Below are positions 32,140 through 41,344 of a DNA stretch of 41,354 nt, piece after piece; the stretch's first letter is position 1; each line of letters opens with the position of its first letter. The position numbers and the translations under genes are program-made. This DNA is from Erythrobacter sp. CCH5-A1. GTDB lineage: Bacteria; Pseudomonadota; Alphaproteobacteria; Sphingomonadales; Sphingomonadaceae. The notes beneath the pieces are model-generated. The model was not told the DNA's origin, did not search any database, and saw nothing but the letters and a program-made list of their open reading frames with translations. Location of the stretch: contig NZ_LSKQ01000176.1 of assembly GCF_001557115.1 (NCBI RefSeq), positions 1-41,354 of the forward strand, in the 5' to 3' direction.

Positions 32140-32221
32140 TCTCCCGTGTCTCTGGAACAAGGGCTTATCGCATTCCGGGCCTGGCCGGAAGCGCCGCGTT
32201 TCCTTGTCCCTGCACGGGAGA
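32140..32221 (-). other. Nested inverted repeats between the two hydrolase-like genes
   Basis: Three nested complementary pairs fill the 95-nt gap: TCTCCCGTG/CACGGGAGA (32140-32148 with 32213-32221), ACAAGG/CCTTGT (32157-32162 with 32202-32207) and TTCCGG/CCGGAA (32173-32178 with 32185-32190). They could fold as one long interrupted stem-loop of about 82 nt in the transcript. No U-tract follows. It may be a leader structure for the full-length hydrolase or an mRNA processing site. Confidence 0.55.
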
Positions 32222-32226
32222 GAGGG

Positions 32227-32697
32227 TCAGACGCGCCGGACCGGCTCCAGCCGGTATTCGGCCCACTTCGGCGTGCCGATGCCGATGTCCATGTTGACCT
32301 GCTGCTGGTTCTTGAGGAACCAGGTGGCGTTGCGGGTATCGCCGAAAGCCGACGCCGCGTCACCGCTGCCGCGGTCGATCACCACCACCGCATAGCCCTT
32401 GGCCGAAAGCTCGCGCGCTGCGTCACGGTCGGCTTCGGTCATCGCCTCGCCGCTGCGCCAGGTCACCACGCCCGGGTGCTTGCCGCTCTGCGGCCGGACG
32501 AAATAGCCCATGGTCGGGTTCGCCGGATCGCCCATCGCAACCGGCTGACCGATCGTCGCGAAGGTGCCGCGCGGCTTGTCGAGCAGGCCCATGCCGACGA
32601 GCCCGGTGCCGATCACCGCGATGCCGGCGGTCGCCCCGAACTGACGGCGCGATACGGTCTGGCCTGCGCGCCTGCGCGACGTTGAACGATTAGCCAT
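32227..32697 (-). CDS. Truncated dienelactone hydrolase-like Tat protein
   Basis: A 156-aa protein resembling only the N-terminal third of the neighbouring hydrolase. It has a twin-arginine motif (SRRQFG at 16-21), a hydrophobic segment, then GYFVRPQSGKHPGVVTWRSG and ELSAKGYAVVVIDRGSGDAA, which parallel FFVQPEKGKHSAVILWP and TLAGKGHAVLVVNPYY in the full-length paralogue. It stops before the nucleophile Cys, Asp and His, so it cannot be a classical hydrolase. The start at 32697 has AGGGGGA 8 nt upstream. The C-terminus (WFLKNQQQVNMDIGIGTPKW) looks defined rather than random, and the frame is intact. It could be a conserved non-catalytic partner or a decaying duplicate. Confidence 0.78.
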   Translation of the reverse strand: MANRSTSRRRAGQTVSRRQFGATAGIAVIGTGLVGMGLLDKPRGTFATIGQPVAMGDPANPTMGYFVRPQSGKHPGVVTWRSGEAMTEADRDAARELSAKGYAVVVIDRGSGDAASAFGDTRNATWFLKNQQQVNMDIGIGTPKWAEYRLEPVRRV

Positions 32698-32855
32698 CGA
32701 TATTTCCCCCTTGCTGCCCACGCGCCCCAAGAGCGCGAGGCGGTAAACCTCGTCGCGACCCTGGTTAAGGATTTGCACATATCTGGGCAATGGACAAGCG
32801 GCCAGTGGCTCGGCAACATGCGGCAAAAGAAAGAATGCCGGGGAGAGAGGAATTG

Positions 32856-35036
32856 ATGGACGTGAGGCGCTGGACGCTGGGCGCTGCCCTGTTGCTGTCA
32901 GGTGGCATGCTGGCCAATTGCAGCCAGATTTTCGGCAGCGCCGAAGGGGGCGAGGGCGGGATCACCACCGCGATGCTGGTGGGCGCCGACGGCGACAGCG
33001 CCAACTGGATCAGCCACGGGCGCACCTATTCCGAGCAGCGCTTCTCGCCCTTGGACGCGGTCAACCGCGACAATGTCGGCCAATTGGGGCTCGCCTGGTA
33101 TGCCGACATGGATACAGGCCGAGGGCAGGAGGCGACGCCGATCGTCATCGACGGCAAGCTCTACCTCACCACCGCGTGGAGCAAGGTGAAGTCCTTCGAC
33201 GCGACGACCGGCGCCAAGCTGTGGGAATACGACCCCAAGGTCCCGGGCGAGACAGGCGTCAAGGCCTGCTGCGACGTCGTCAACCGGGGCTTGGCCGCGT
33301 ACGGCGACAAGCTGTTCTTCGGCACGCTCGACGGCCGCCTGATCGCGCTCGACCGCGAAACCGGCAAGCCCGTGTGGGAGAAGGTCACGGTCGACCAGTC
33401 CAAGAGCTACACCATCACCGGCGCGCCGCGCGTGATCGATGGCAAGGTGATCATCGGCAATGGCGGCGCGGAATTCGGCGTGCGCGGCTTCGTCGCGGCC
33501 TATTCGGCCGACACGGGCGAGCAGCTGTGGAAATTCTACACCGTGCCCGAGGGCGGCGACGCCAAGGACCAGCCCGCCTATCTCCAGAAGGCGGCCGAAA
33601 CGTGGAACATGGACGTCCTCGGCGCCAGCGACGCGATTGGGGGTGGCGGCACGGTGTGGGATTCGATGGCCTACGACCCCGAGCTTGACCTGCTCTATAT
33701 CGGCGTCGGCAACGGCTCGCCTTGGAACCGCGCCTATCGCAGCCCCGCCAAGGACGGCTCTGGCGGGGAGGGGGACAACCTGTACCTCTCCAGCATCGTC
33801 GCGATCCGGCCCAAGACCGGCGAATATGTCTGGCACTACCAGACCACGCCGGGCGAGACGTGGGACTTCACCGCCACCCAACACATCATGCTCGCCGACA
33901 TGGAGATCGAGGGCAAGATGCGCAAAGTGCTGATGCAGGCCCCGAAAAACGGCTTCTTCTACGTCATCGACCGCGAGACGGGCAAGTTCATCAGCGCCAA
34001 GCCCTATGTCTCGATCAACTGGGCGAGCGGGATCGACCCCAAGACCGGTCGTCCCATCGAAAACCCCGAAGCCCGCGTCGACCGCACCGGCAAGCCGGCG
34101 CTGGTGATGCCGGGCGCGTTGGGCGGCCACAACTGGCACCCGATGGCCTTCAGCCCGACCGAGAAGCTGGTCTACATCCCGGCCTTCGAGGCGGGGATGC
34201 TCTACGCGCCCGAGGCCGGCTGGAAGCCCGACAAGGCGCGCGGCTTCAATGTCGGCTTCAACCTCGGCGCGGGCGATCTGCCGCCCGACGGGGGCTTCCG
34301 CAAGCAGGTCGCGGGCACCTTGCGCGGGATGCTTGTGGCGTGGGACCCGGTCGCGCAGAAGCCGCGCTGGACGGTCGAGCACCCTGGCCCGTGGAACGGC
34401 GGCCTGCTCGCGACCGGCGGCGGGCTCGTGTTCCAGGGCACCGCGGGGAGCGAGTTCAACGCCTATGACGCCGCGAACGGCAAGAAGCTGTGGAGCTTCG
34501 CCGCCCAGACTGGCGTGGTCGCGCCGCCCGTTACCTACACGGTGAACGGCGAGCAATATGTCGCCGTCCTCGCCGGGTGGGGCGGGGCCTATGCGATCAC
34601 GGTCGACGGCGACCTGCTGGCGAGGAAGGCCCCGGTGCGCAACATCAGCCGCCTGCTGGTGTTCAAGCTCGGCGGCAAGGCGCAGCTTCCCGCGCCGCCC
34701 GCACTTGCCGACCTGCCGCTCGACCCGCCGCCGAGCACCGCGCCCGCCCAGGTGATCGCGGTGGGGCAGGCCAAGTATGCCCGCTACTGCGCGGTGTGCC
34801 ATGCGCCGGGCGCGGTCGGCTCGACCGTTCTGCCCGACCTGCGCCGCGCGGGCGCGCTGGAAAGCGCCGCCACATGGAGCGCGGTGGTGCATGACGGCGC
34901 GCTCAAGGATCGCGGCATGGCGAGTTTCGCAAGCTCTTTGTCGAAAGACGAGATCGAGGCGATCCGCGCCTATGTCATCAAGCGGGCGAACGAGGACAAG
35001 GCGCTCGAAGCGGGCAAGAAGATCGCCCGACGGTAG
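32856..35036 (+). CDS. PQQ-dependent quinohaemoprotein alcohol dehydrogenase (type II)
   Basis: A 726-aa periplasmic alcohol dehydrogenase using PQQ and haem c. The start MDVRRWTLGAALLLSGGMLA has AGAGGA 5-6 nt upstream. The eight-bladed propeller contains the vicinal disulfide Cys138-Cys139 next to PQQ and the catalytic Asp337 in GETWDFTATQ. Thr two residues after that Asp argues for the calcium rather than the lanthanide (Asp) type. A C-terminal cytochrome domain has CAVCH at 645-649. Length fits type II enzymes (about 700 aa). The signal peptide carries LANC at 19-22, a lipobox-like site with unusual Asn at -1. No pqq synthesis genes are in the window. It is divergent from the truncated hydrolase gene. 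Confidence 0.93.
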   Translation: MDVRRWTLGAALLLSGGMLANCSQIFGSAEGGEGGITTAMLVGADGDSANWISHGRTYSEQRFSPLDAVNRDNVGQLGLAWYADMDTGRGQEATPIVIDGKLYLTTAWSKVKSFDATTGAKLWEYDPKVPGETGVKACCDVVNRGLAAYGDKLFFGTLDGRLIALDRETGKPVWEKVTVDQSKSYTITGAPRVIDGKVIIGNGGAEFGVRGFVAAYSADTGEQLWKFYTVPEGGDAKDQPAYLQKAAETWNMDVLGASDAIGGGGTVWDSMAYDPELDLLYIGVGNGSPWNRAYRSPAKDGSGGEGDNLYLSSIVAIRPKTGEYVWHYQTTPGETWDFTATQHIMLADMEIEGKMRKVLMQAPKNGFFYVIDRETGKFISAKPYVSINWASGIDPKTGRPIENPEARVDRTGKPALVMPGALGGHNWHPMAFSPTEKLVYIPAFEAGMLYAPEAGWKPDKARGFNVGFNLGAGDLPPDGGFRKQVAGTLRGMLVAWDPVAQKPRWTVEHPGPWNGGLLATGGGLVFQGTAGSEFNAYDAANGKKLWSFAAQTGVVAPPVTYTVNGEQYVAVLAGWGGAYAITVDGDLLARKAPVRNISRLLVFKLGGKAQLPAPPALADLPLDPPPSTAPAQVIAVGQAKYARYCAVCHAPGAVGSTVLPDLRRAGALESAATWSAVVHDGALKDRGMASFASSLSKDEIEAIRAYVIKRANEDKALEAGKKIARR

Positions 35037-35044
35037 GGCGGGGG

Positions 35045-36310
35045 TTAGTCCCCCGCCGGCCCCCTGTAATCTGCGCCATAGACCGCCGCGCGGAATTCGC
35101 GGTGCATGTCGTTGTCGAAGGGTATCTTCTGCGTGGCGAAGACCACCGCCATGTCCTGCGCCGGATCGACCCAGAACAGCATCGAGGGGAAACCGTCCCA
35201 GAAGAACTCGCCGACGCTGCCGCGGTTCTCTTGCGGGGTCTGCGGCGGGGCGGTGCGCACGAACAGGTCGATGCCGAAGCCGCCGCTGCCCTTGCTGGGG
35301 AGCCACAGGCGGTTTTCGGCCCCAATGCGCGGATCGAGCTGGTCGGTGGTCATCAAGCGCAGCGTCGAAGGCTTGAGGATGCGCGTGCCATTGAGCGTGC
35401 CCTGTCCGAGCAGCATCCGCGCGAAGATCATGTAATCGTCCACCGTGGTGACGATCCCCGCGCCGCCCATCGTCATCGGCTTGCCGGTGAAATTGGGTTC
35501 GAGCAGCAGCGCTTCGGGCACCGGGACGAGCGTGCCGGCCTCCGCGTAATAGGCGCTCGCCAGCCGCGCACGGTCTGCCGGGGTGCGCTTCCAGCCGCTG
35601 TCCTTCATCCCGAGCGGCTGGAAGATGTGCTGCGCCACATAATCGGCAAAAGGCTGGCCCGAGAGCACCTCGACCAGCCGCGCCTGCACGTCGACCCCGG
35701 CGCTGTAATGCCAGTGCGTGCCCGGATCGTAGAGCAGCGGCACCTGCGCCATCGCCTGCGAGAATTCGGCAAGCGTCTTGTCGAAGGCAAGCGGTTGCAG
35801 GCGGTTCCAGGCGCGGTCGGCCGCGTTCTGCGGATCGCCGTCCGCGCCGTAGGTGAAGCCTGCGGTGTGGCGCAACACGTCGCGGATCGTGACCTTGCGG
35901 CGGGGCTCGCGCAGGATCGGCGAGCCATCGGGGTTCTCCCCGTCGGCGACCTTCAGCGCGGCGAATTCGGGCAGGTGCCATTCGAGCGGATCGTCGAGCC
36001 CGAACTTGCCCTCTTCCCACAATTGCATCAGCGCGACCCCGGTGACGGGCTTGGTCATCGAATAGATCTGGAACAGCGTGTCGCGCGTCATCGGCCGCGC
36101 GGTCTCACGGTCGGCATCGCCGGCAGTCTCGAAGCAGGCTTCCGCCCCATCCTTCCACACCAGAGCCGAGGCGCCGACGGTGCGGCCCTGCTTCACCACC
36201 GTGTCGAGGAAGGCCTCGATCTTGCCGCAGTCCGGGCGGTAGGGCGCCTCTTGTGCGGAGGCCGGTAGCGCTATCATGGCGAGCGCCAATGCGGCGGCGG
36301 TTCTGATCAT
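35045..36310 (-). CDS. Exported serine hydrolase of the class C beta-lactamase family
   Basis: A 421-aa protein of the beta-lactamase/esterase superfamily (EstB-like). The signal peptide is MIRTAAALALAMIALPASAQ. The active-site SxxK is SMTK at 84-87. The catalytic Tyr is Tyr202 in HYSAGVDV, where many relatives have YSN. The third motif is probably the GxG region near GEFFWDGFPS. It is likely a periplasmic esterase, peptidase or transesterase; true beta-lactam resistance is not implied by these motifs. GGGAG lies 7 nt before the ATG. Its stop is 8 nt from that of the PQQ dehydrogenase on the opposite strand (convergent), and purU lies 44 nt upstream. Confidence 0.9.
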   Translation of the reverse strand: MIRTAAALALAMIALPASAQEAPYRPDCGKIEAFLDTVVKQGRTVGASALVWKDGAEACFETAGDADRETARPMTRDTLFQIYSMTKPVTGVALMQLWEEGKFGLDDPLEWHLPEFAALKVADGENPDGSPILREPRRKVTIRDVLRHTAGFTYGADGDPQNAADRAWNRLQPLAFDKTLAEFSQAMAQVPLLYDPGTHWHYSAGVDVQARLVEVLSGQPFADYVAQHIFQPLGMKDSGWKRTPADRARLASAYYAEAGTLVPVPEALLLEPNFTGKPMTMGGAGIVTTVDDYMIFARMLLGQGTLNGTRILKPSTLRLMTTDQLDPRIGAENRLWLPSKGSGGFGIDLFVRTAPPQTPQENRGSVGEFFWDGFPSMLFWVDPAQDMAVVFATQKIPFDNDMHREFRAAVYGADYRGPAGD

Positions 36311-36354
36311 TTCCCTCTCCCTCGCTTGCGGGCCGGATCAGCCCCCGAAGACGC

Positions 36355-37221
36355 CTAACCCCTGAACACGACCGTCCGGTTGCCGTTCATCAGCACGCGG
36401 TCCTCGGCGAACAGCCGCACAGCCTCGGCGAGCACCCGGCGCTCGATGTCGCGGCCCTTGCGCACGAGGTCTTCGGGGCTGTCGGCGTGGGTGATGCGCT
36501 CGACATCCTGATGGATGATCGGGCCTTCATCGAGGTCGGCGGTGACGAAATGCGCGGTCGCGCCGATGATCTTCACGCCCCGTGCGTGGGCCTGGTGATA
36601 GGGCTTGGCGCCCTTGAAGCCGGGGAGGAAGGAGTGGTGGATATTGATCGCGCGGCCTGCGAAATGGGCCGAGAGATCGTCCGAGAAGACCTGCATGTAG
36701 CGCGCGAGCACCACCAGCTCGGCTTCTGTTTCTTCGGCGAGCGCCCGCAATTGCGCCTCGGCGGCGGGCTTGGTCTCGGGGGTGACGGGGATGTGGTGGA
36801 AGGGAATGTCGCCGATATCGACCCGGATCGCGGCCTCGCGGGGGTGGTTGGAGACGATCGCGACCGGATCGATCGCCAGCTCCCCCGTGCGCCAGCGGTA
36901 GATCAGATCGACGAGGCAATGGTCGAACTTGCTGACCATGATGATGGTGCGGCGCGGCCGATCCTCGCGCGCCATCTTCCACTCCATCCCGAACGCGCCC
37001 GCCAGCGCGGTGAAATCCGCCCGCAGCCCTTCGGCGGTCGCGCCGTCGGGGTCGAACACCACGCGCATGAAGAAGCGGTCGGTCCCGCCCGCCTCGCAGC
37101 GGTCGTTGAACTGCTGCGCATCGAGAATGTTCGCGCCCCGCTCGAACAGGAAGCCGGTGACGCGCGCGGTGATGCCGGGCCGGTCGGCGCAGGCGAGGGT
37201 GAGGACAAGCGGCTGGGTCAT
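36355..37221 (-). CDS. purU: Formyltetrahydrofolate deformylase
   Basis: A 288-aa PurU that hydrolyses 10-formyl-tetrahydrofolate to formate and tetrahydrofolate. An N-terminal ACT domain ([20 protein letters not shown]) is followed by the formyltransferase-like catalytic domain. Catalytic residues Asn193 and His195 lie in [20 protein letters not shown], and Asp231 lies in [10 protein letters not shown]. The start [10 protein letters not shown] was chosen by family fit; upstream purines are only modest. Released formate can feed PurT, whose gene is about 3 kb upstream on the same strand. The ACT domain suggests allosteric control by an amino acid such as glycine or methionine, as in E. coli. 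Confidence 0.96.
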   Translation of the reverse strand: MTQPLVLTLACADRPGITARVTGFLFERGANILDAQQFNDRCEAGGTDRFFMRVVFDPDGATAEGLRADFTALAGAFGMEWKMAREDRPRRTIIMVSKFDHCLVDLIYRWRTGELAIDPVAIVSNHPREAAIRVDIGDIPFHHIPVTPETKPAAEAQLRALAEETEAELVVLARYMQVFSDDLSAHFAGRAINIHHSFLPGFKGAKPYHQAHARGVKIIGATAHFVTADLDEGPIIHQDVERITHADSPEDLVRKGRDIERRVLAEAVRLFAEDRVLMNGNRTVVFRG

Positions 37222-37279
37222 GGCCGCTGCCCCTGCCGCAAGCGTGCCGCGATAACAAGACAGGGGCGCAGGCGGCCGC

Positions 37280-38449
37280 TCACGCGGCGAGGCCCGCGCT
37301 GCGCCGCAGGGGCGTTGCGAAATCGCCGCGGGTCGCTGCCCGCCACAGCCATTCGAGCGGGCCATAGCGGAACACCCTGAACCACGCTGCCGCGAGCACG
37401 ATCTGCACTGCGAAGGCGGCAACCCCGATCAGCACCGTCGCGCGGGTCGAAAGGTCGTCATGCAGGCCGAGGCCGAAGCCGTAGAACACCGGCGCAAAGA
37501 CGAGCGACTGGAGCACATAGAGCGTCAGCGTCATCCGGCCCGCGGGCACCAGCACCGCCAGCACCTTGTGCAGCGGCGTGTGCCAGGCCAGCACGAACAG
37601 CGCGATCTGGAAGAAGGTCGCCCCCACGGCGCGGTAGCGGGTGAACAGGGTGGTGATCGAATCCACCACCATCGCCGGGCCCTCGACGGGCAGCGTGCGG
37701 CTCTCGGCAAGGCTCGCCAGGCCCCACACCGTCGCGCCCGCGACCATGATCGCCACCCAGATGGCGCGCCGCGCCCCGGCGCGCGCGAACAGGTCTGTGC
37801 GTTGCAGCACCGTGCCGATCAGGAACAGGCCGACGATCTCCACCGCCCGACCGTTTTCCAGATAGAACGACCACTTGGCCGCCATCCCCTGCCACAGGTT
37901 GACCGCCAGCATCTCGGGCAGGCTGCCCGAGGCGAGCGTCCCGAGCCCGCTGTCGGCCCAGTAGAACGGCGTCTGTTCGGCCCAGCCGATACCGCGGCTC
38001 GCCGCCCATGCGCGGACGATCAGCGGCACCTGCACCAGCATGATCGCGGCCAGGGCCAGCAGCACGTCGTTGGCGCGGATCCGGTCGGTCGGGATCAGCA
38101 GCAGCCCGATCACCGCGAGCACCTGGAGGATGTCGCCGCGATAGACGATGGAGTGGAGCGTGCCGATCGCCAGCAGGATCACCAGCCGCCATACGAAGCG
38201 GCGCGTCGCATCGCCGCCGCGGGCGCGTTCATTGGCCATGATCGTGGCGAAGCTGAACCCGAAAAGTAGCGCAAAGATCGCATAGGCCTTGCTCGAAAAC
38301 AGCGCGAAGACCGCGTCGACCCAGGGATCGGGCCGGGGCGCGAGCCAGTAGAGCTCGAACCGCTCGACACAGTGGACCATCAGCAGCCCGAACAGCGCGA
38401 AGCCGCGCAGGGCGTCGACCATCGCAATGCGATCACTTCCGGCTGACAA
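37280..38449 (-). CDS. DUF418 (YeiB-type) membrane protein
   Basis: A 389-aa polytopic inner-membrane protein. The N-terminal signature [20 protein letters not shown] and the block [20 protein letters not shown] are typical of the DUF418/YeiB family. The C-terminal DUF418 region contains [17 protein letters not shown] and ends with the [18 protein letters not shown] motif. About ten hydrophobic segments are visible. The family is of unproven function and resembles acyltransferase-like membrane proteins. The start is TTG at 38449, supported by GGAG 9 nt upstream; an internal ATG at 38422 would remove nine residues. purU begins 58 nt after its stop, so they may be cotranscribed. Confidence 0.9.
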   Translation of the reverse strand: MSAGSDRIAMVDALRGFALFGLLMVHCVERFELYWLAPRPDPWVDAVFALFSSKAYAIFALLFGFSFATIMANERARGGDATRRFVWRLVILLAIGTLHSIVYRGDILQVLAVIGLLLIPTDRIRANDVLLALAAIMLVQVPLIVRAWAASRGIGWAEQTPFYWADSGLGTLASGSLPEMLAVNLWQGMAAKWSFYLENGRAVEIVGLFLIGTVLQRTDLFARAGARRAIWVAIMVAGATVWGLASLAESRTLPVEGPAMVVDSITTLFTRYRAVGATFFQIALFVLAWHTPLHKVLAVLVPAGRMTLTLYVLQSLVFAPVFYGFGLGLHDDLSTRATVLIGVAAFAVQIVLAAAWFRVFRYGPLEWLWRAATRGDFATPLRRSAGLAA

Positions 38450-38513
38450 GACCCGTTTCTCCCCCCATGCTTATCGCTCTATGTGAACGCTAACATGGGG
38501 AGGAGGGGCAGCG

Positions 38514-39530
38514 CTAGCCCCTCGTGAGCGCCGCCTCGGCCTGCGCCATCAGTTCGGCGATGATCGCGGCGGCGGGCTCTTCCTTCGTCACCATACCGAC
38601 CGACTGCCCGGCCATCACCGAGCCGTTCTCGACATCGCCCTCGATCACCGCGCGGCGCAGGGCACCGGCCCAGAAGTGTTCGATCTGGAGCTGGGCCTCG
38701 GCCATGTCGATCCCGCCTTCATCGAGCAGGGCTGCGACTTCGCGCTGCTTGGCGGTGAATTCCTCGGTGCCCTTGTTCTTGAGCGCGCGTACCGGGATCA
38801 CCGGCAGGCGCGGGTCGACCTGCACGCTCGCCACCGCCTCGCGGGCCGAAGCGCGGAAGAAGGCCTTCTTGAAATCGGGGTGGGCGATGCTTTCGGTCGC
38901 GCAGGCGAAGCGCGTGCCGAGCTGCACCCCGGCTGCGCCCATTTCGAGGTAGGAGGCAATCGCCTCGCCCCGGCCGATGCCGCCGGCGACGAAGATCAGA
39001 TGATCGCTCGCAAGCTCGGGCAGGATTTCCTGCGCCAGCACGGATGTGGAGACCGGGCCGATATGGCCTCCGGCTTCCATCCCCTCGATCACCAGCGCAT
39101 CCGCCCCGGAACGCAGCAACTTCTTGGCGAGCGCGAGGGTGGGCGCGAAGCAGATCACCTTGATGCCGGACTCGTCCGCCTTGATCGCCTCGACGCTGCC
39201 CTTGGGCGGGATGCCGCCTGCCAGCACCACGTGCGTGACGCCATGCTTGCGGCACACTGCGATGAGATCGAACAGCGCCGGATGCATGGTGATGAGGTTG
39301 ACGCCGAAGGGCTTGCCCGTCAGCGCCCTGGTGGCCGCGATCTCGGTGTCGAGCAGTTCGGGCGTCATCGCTCCGCAGGCGATCACGCCGAAGCCGCCCG
39401 CGTTGCTGATCGCGGCGACAAGGTTGCGCTCGCTCACCCAGCTCATCGCGCCGCACAGGATCGCGGTTTCGCAGCCGAGGAAGTCGGTGCCGCGCTGCAT
39501 CAGCGCGGCGGTCTTGGGATAGGTTTCCAT
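38514..39530 (-). CDS. Nitronate monooxygenase-like flavoprotein
   Basis: A 338-aa TIM-barrel FMN protein of the nitronate monooxygenase/2-nitropropane dioxygenase family, also related to enoyl-ACP reductase FabK. The start METYPKTAALMQRG was chosen by fit to family length; a longer open frame exists upstream. Flavin and phosphate-binding stretches are AILCGAMSWVSERNLVAAIS, EGMEAGGHIGPVSTSV and FVAGGIGRGEAIASYLEMGA, followed by GVQLGTRFACATES. It would oxidise propionate 3-nitronate or similar alkyl nitronates in the cytoplasm. It is followed on the same strand by the DUF418 gene after about 64 nt. Confidence 0.92.
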   Translation of the reverse strand: METYPKTAALMQRGTDFLGCETAILCGAMSWVSERNLVAAISNAGGFGVIACGAMTPELLDTEIAATRALTGKPFGVNLITMHPALFDLIAVCRKHGVTHVVLAGGIPPKGSVEAIKADESGIKVICFAPTLALAKKLLRSGADALVIEGMEAGGHIGPVSTSVLAQEILPELASDHLIFVAGGIGRGEAIASYLEMGAAGVQLGTRFACATESIAHPDFKKAFFRASAREAVASVQVDPRLPVIPVRALKNKGTEEFTAKQREVAALLDEGGIDMAEAQLQIEHFWAGALRRAVIEGDVENGSVMAGQSVGMVTKEEPAAAIIAELMAQAEAALTRG

Positions 39531-39781
39531 GGGAGCGGCGATTAGGCGCTGGCGCGGCTTGTCGCAAGCGGGCGTACAAGACAGTCGTGTGGCAATGGCG
39601 ACGCTTGCGAGTCTGTCGCGTGACCGCCTTATGATTGCTTCATAACGAAACTTTCTTTCAATCGACCGCAAGGTGTAATCAAACCCTGCCATTGGCGGCA
39701 CGTCAGCCGGGCCTCTCCTCTCCTCTCCCTGTTCCGGCTGGCATCGATTTGACGGACACATCTCGCAAAGGAACCCCCGCC

Positions 39782-40111
39782 ATGCTTATGCGCATTGTCC
39801 TTCCCGCTCTGGCGCTTGCCGCCGCCACTCCCGCTCTGGCCGAGCCGGTCAGCGTCGTCGTGCCTTACGGCGATCTCGATCTCACCAAGGAAGCCGGCCG
39901 CAAGGCGCTCGACGCCCGTCTGGCCCGCGCCGCCAACAAGGTCTGCGGCCCCGTCAACGTGCGCGACCTGGCGCGCCTTTCCGCCCGCCGCGCCTGCATC
40001 GCCGAAGCGCGCGCTTCGGCCGAGCCGCAGGTGGAGCTGGCACTGAATGCCGCCAACGCCCGCCGCGTGGCGGTGCTGTCGGCCAAGCTGGCGGTGTTCG
40101 CCGGCCTCTGA
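39782..40111 (+). CDS. UrcA family protein
   Basis: A 109-aa exported protein. The start MLMRIVLPALALAAATPALA has AAAGGA 9 nt upstream and is a clear Sec signal with cleavage near ALAEP. The mature protein begins VSVVVPYGDLDLTKEAGRKA and continues LDARLARAANKVCG, the UrcA signature (strand, then a DLDL motif, then a helix ending in VCG). Cys in NKVCG and RRACIAE likely form a disulfide. UrcA proteins are small periplasmic proteins common in Sphingomonadales and Caulobacterales, without a proven role. It is monocistronic, followed by a strong bidirectional terminator. Confidence 0.92.
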   Translation: MLMRIVLPALALAAATPALAEPVSVVVPYGDLDLTKEAGRKALDARLARAANKVCGPVNVRDLARLSARRACIAEARASAEPQVELALNAANARRVAVLSAKLAVFAGL

Positions 40112-40130
40112 TCGCTGCACGGACAAGCAG

Positions 40131-40167
40131 AAGGGCGGCCGCGCAAGCAAGGCGCGGCCGCCCTTTT
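40131..40167 (+). terminator. Bidirectional terminator between the UrcA gene and purT
   Basis: AAGGGCGGCCGCGC (40131-40144) and GCGCGGCCGCCCTT (40152-40165) form a perfect 14-bp stem with a 7-nt loop, flanked by A and T residues. It lies between the convergent UrcA and purT genes. Confidence 0.9.
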
Positions 40168-40171
40168 CGCG

Positions 40172-41344
40172 TCAGTCGTAGACGATCCGCACCTTGGCGG
40201 CCGCCGCCTTGGCGAGTTCCACGGCCGCTGCGGCATCGCCCGCGCGGGCCAGCGCCACGCCCATGCGGCGGTACGGCCGGGTGACGGGCTTGCCGAAGAT
40301 CCGCACATCGGTGTCGCCCTCGCCCAGCGCCTCGGCAAGCCCTTCGAAGGCGAAGCTGTCCGAATCCCGGTCGGCAAGGATCACCGCGCTTGCCGCAGGG
40401 TGGGCGGCGATGCTGTCCGGCACCGGCAGCCCGAGGATTGCGCGGGCGTGCAGGTCGAACTCGGTCAGGTCCTGCGAGGCGAGGGTCACCATGCCGGTGT
40501 CATGCGGGCGGGGGGAGAGCTCGGAGAAGATTACCTCCTCGCCCTTCACGAAAAACTCGACCCCGTAGAGGCCCCAGCCACGCCCTCCGCCCTGCAGCGC
40601 CATGACGACCTTCGCGGCCATGTCCTGCGCGGCTGCCAGCGCGGCGGCGGACATCGCGGCGGGCTGCCAGCTCTCGCGGTAGTCTCCGCGTTCCTGCCGG
40701 TGGCCGATGGGTGGGCAGAAGCTGATGCCCCCGGCGTGGCGGACGGTCAGCAGCGTGATCTCGTAATCGAAGGCGATGAACTGCTCGCAGATCACCCGCG
40801 CCCTGTCGCCGCGCATGTTGGCGACCGCGTATTCCCACGCGGCTTCGAGCGCTTCCGCCCCGTCGACCTTGCTCTGGCCCTTGCCGGAGGACGACATGAC
40901 CGGCTTCATCACCAGCGGATAGCCGATGCGCGCGGCGATCGCCTTGCATTCGGCAAAGCTCTCCGCATAGCCATATTGCGAGGTCACGAGGCCCAGTTCG
41001 CCCGCCGCCAGATCCCGGATCGCATCGCGGTTCATGGTCAGCTGCGCGGCGCGCGCCGAGGGGACGATGGTGAAGCCTTCCGCTTCCAGATCGCCCAGCA
41101 CCTCGGTGCGGATCGCCTCGATCTCGGGGACGATGAGGTCCGGGCGGTGCTTCTCCACCGCCGCGCGCAGGGCCGCGCCGTCGAGCATCGAGAACACCTC
41201 GCGCGCATCGGCGAGCTGCATCGCGGGAGCATTGTCATAGCTGTCGCAGGCAATCACCCGCGCGCCGAGGCGCTTGGCGGAAATGACGAATTCGCGGCCC
41301 AGCTCGCCCGAACCGAGCAGCAGGATGGTGGCAATGTGGCTCAT
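40172..41344 (-). CDS. purT: Formate-dependent phosphoribosylglycinamide formyltransferase
   Basis: A 390-aa ATP-grasp enzyme that makes formyl-GAR from GAR, ATP and formate in purine synthesis, independent of folate. The N-terminal domain starts [28 protein letters not shown] is the substrate-binding loop. The ATP-grasp domain shows [17 protein letters not shown], and the magnesium and ligand segment [19 protein letters not shown] is intact. The C-terminus matches PurT ([20 protein letters not shown]). Length is nearly that of E. coli PurT (392 aa). Only 10 nt of upstream sequence are in the window, so its promoter is not visible. Formate could come from PurU, encoded about 3 kb downstream. 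Confidence 0.97.
   Translation of the reverse strand: MSHIATILLLGSGELGREFVISAKRLGARVIACDSYDNAPAMQLADAREVFSMLDGAALRAAVEKHRPDLIVPEIEAIRTEVLGDLEAEGFTIVPSARAAQLTMNRDAIRDLAAGELGLVTSQYGYAESFAECKAIAARIGYPLVMKPVMSSSGKGQSKVDGAEALEAAWEYAVANMRGDRARVICEQFIAFDYEITLLTVRHAGGISFCPPIGHRQERGDYRESWQPAAMSAAALAAAQDMAAKVVMALQGGGRGWGLYGVEFFVKGEEVIFSELSPRPHDTGMVTLASQDLTEFDLHARAILGLPVPDSIAAHPAASAVILADRDSDSFAFEGLAEALGEGDTDVRIFGKPVTRPYRRMGVALARAGDAAAAVELAKAAAAKVRIVYD

Noticed and set aside
33861..33875. Lanthanide-dependent type of PQQ alcohol dehydrogenase
   Set aside because: The position two residues after the catalytic Asp337 is Thr, not the Asp that marks lanthanide enzymes.
32898..36020. A 1,040-codon minus-strand open frame across the PQQ dehydrogenase and the serine hydrolase
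   Set aside because: It spans two well-supported genes in the wrong frame, with an Arg/Ala/His-rich composition and no start signals.
35045..36310. Antibiotic-resistance beta-lactamase
   Set aside because: It has the SxxK and Tyr motifs of the wide superfamily, but the third motif and the YSA variant fit the esterase-like group; resistance cannot be claimed.
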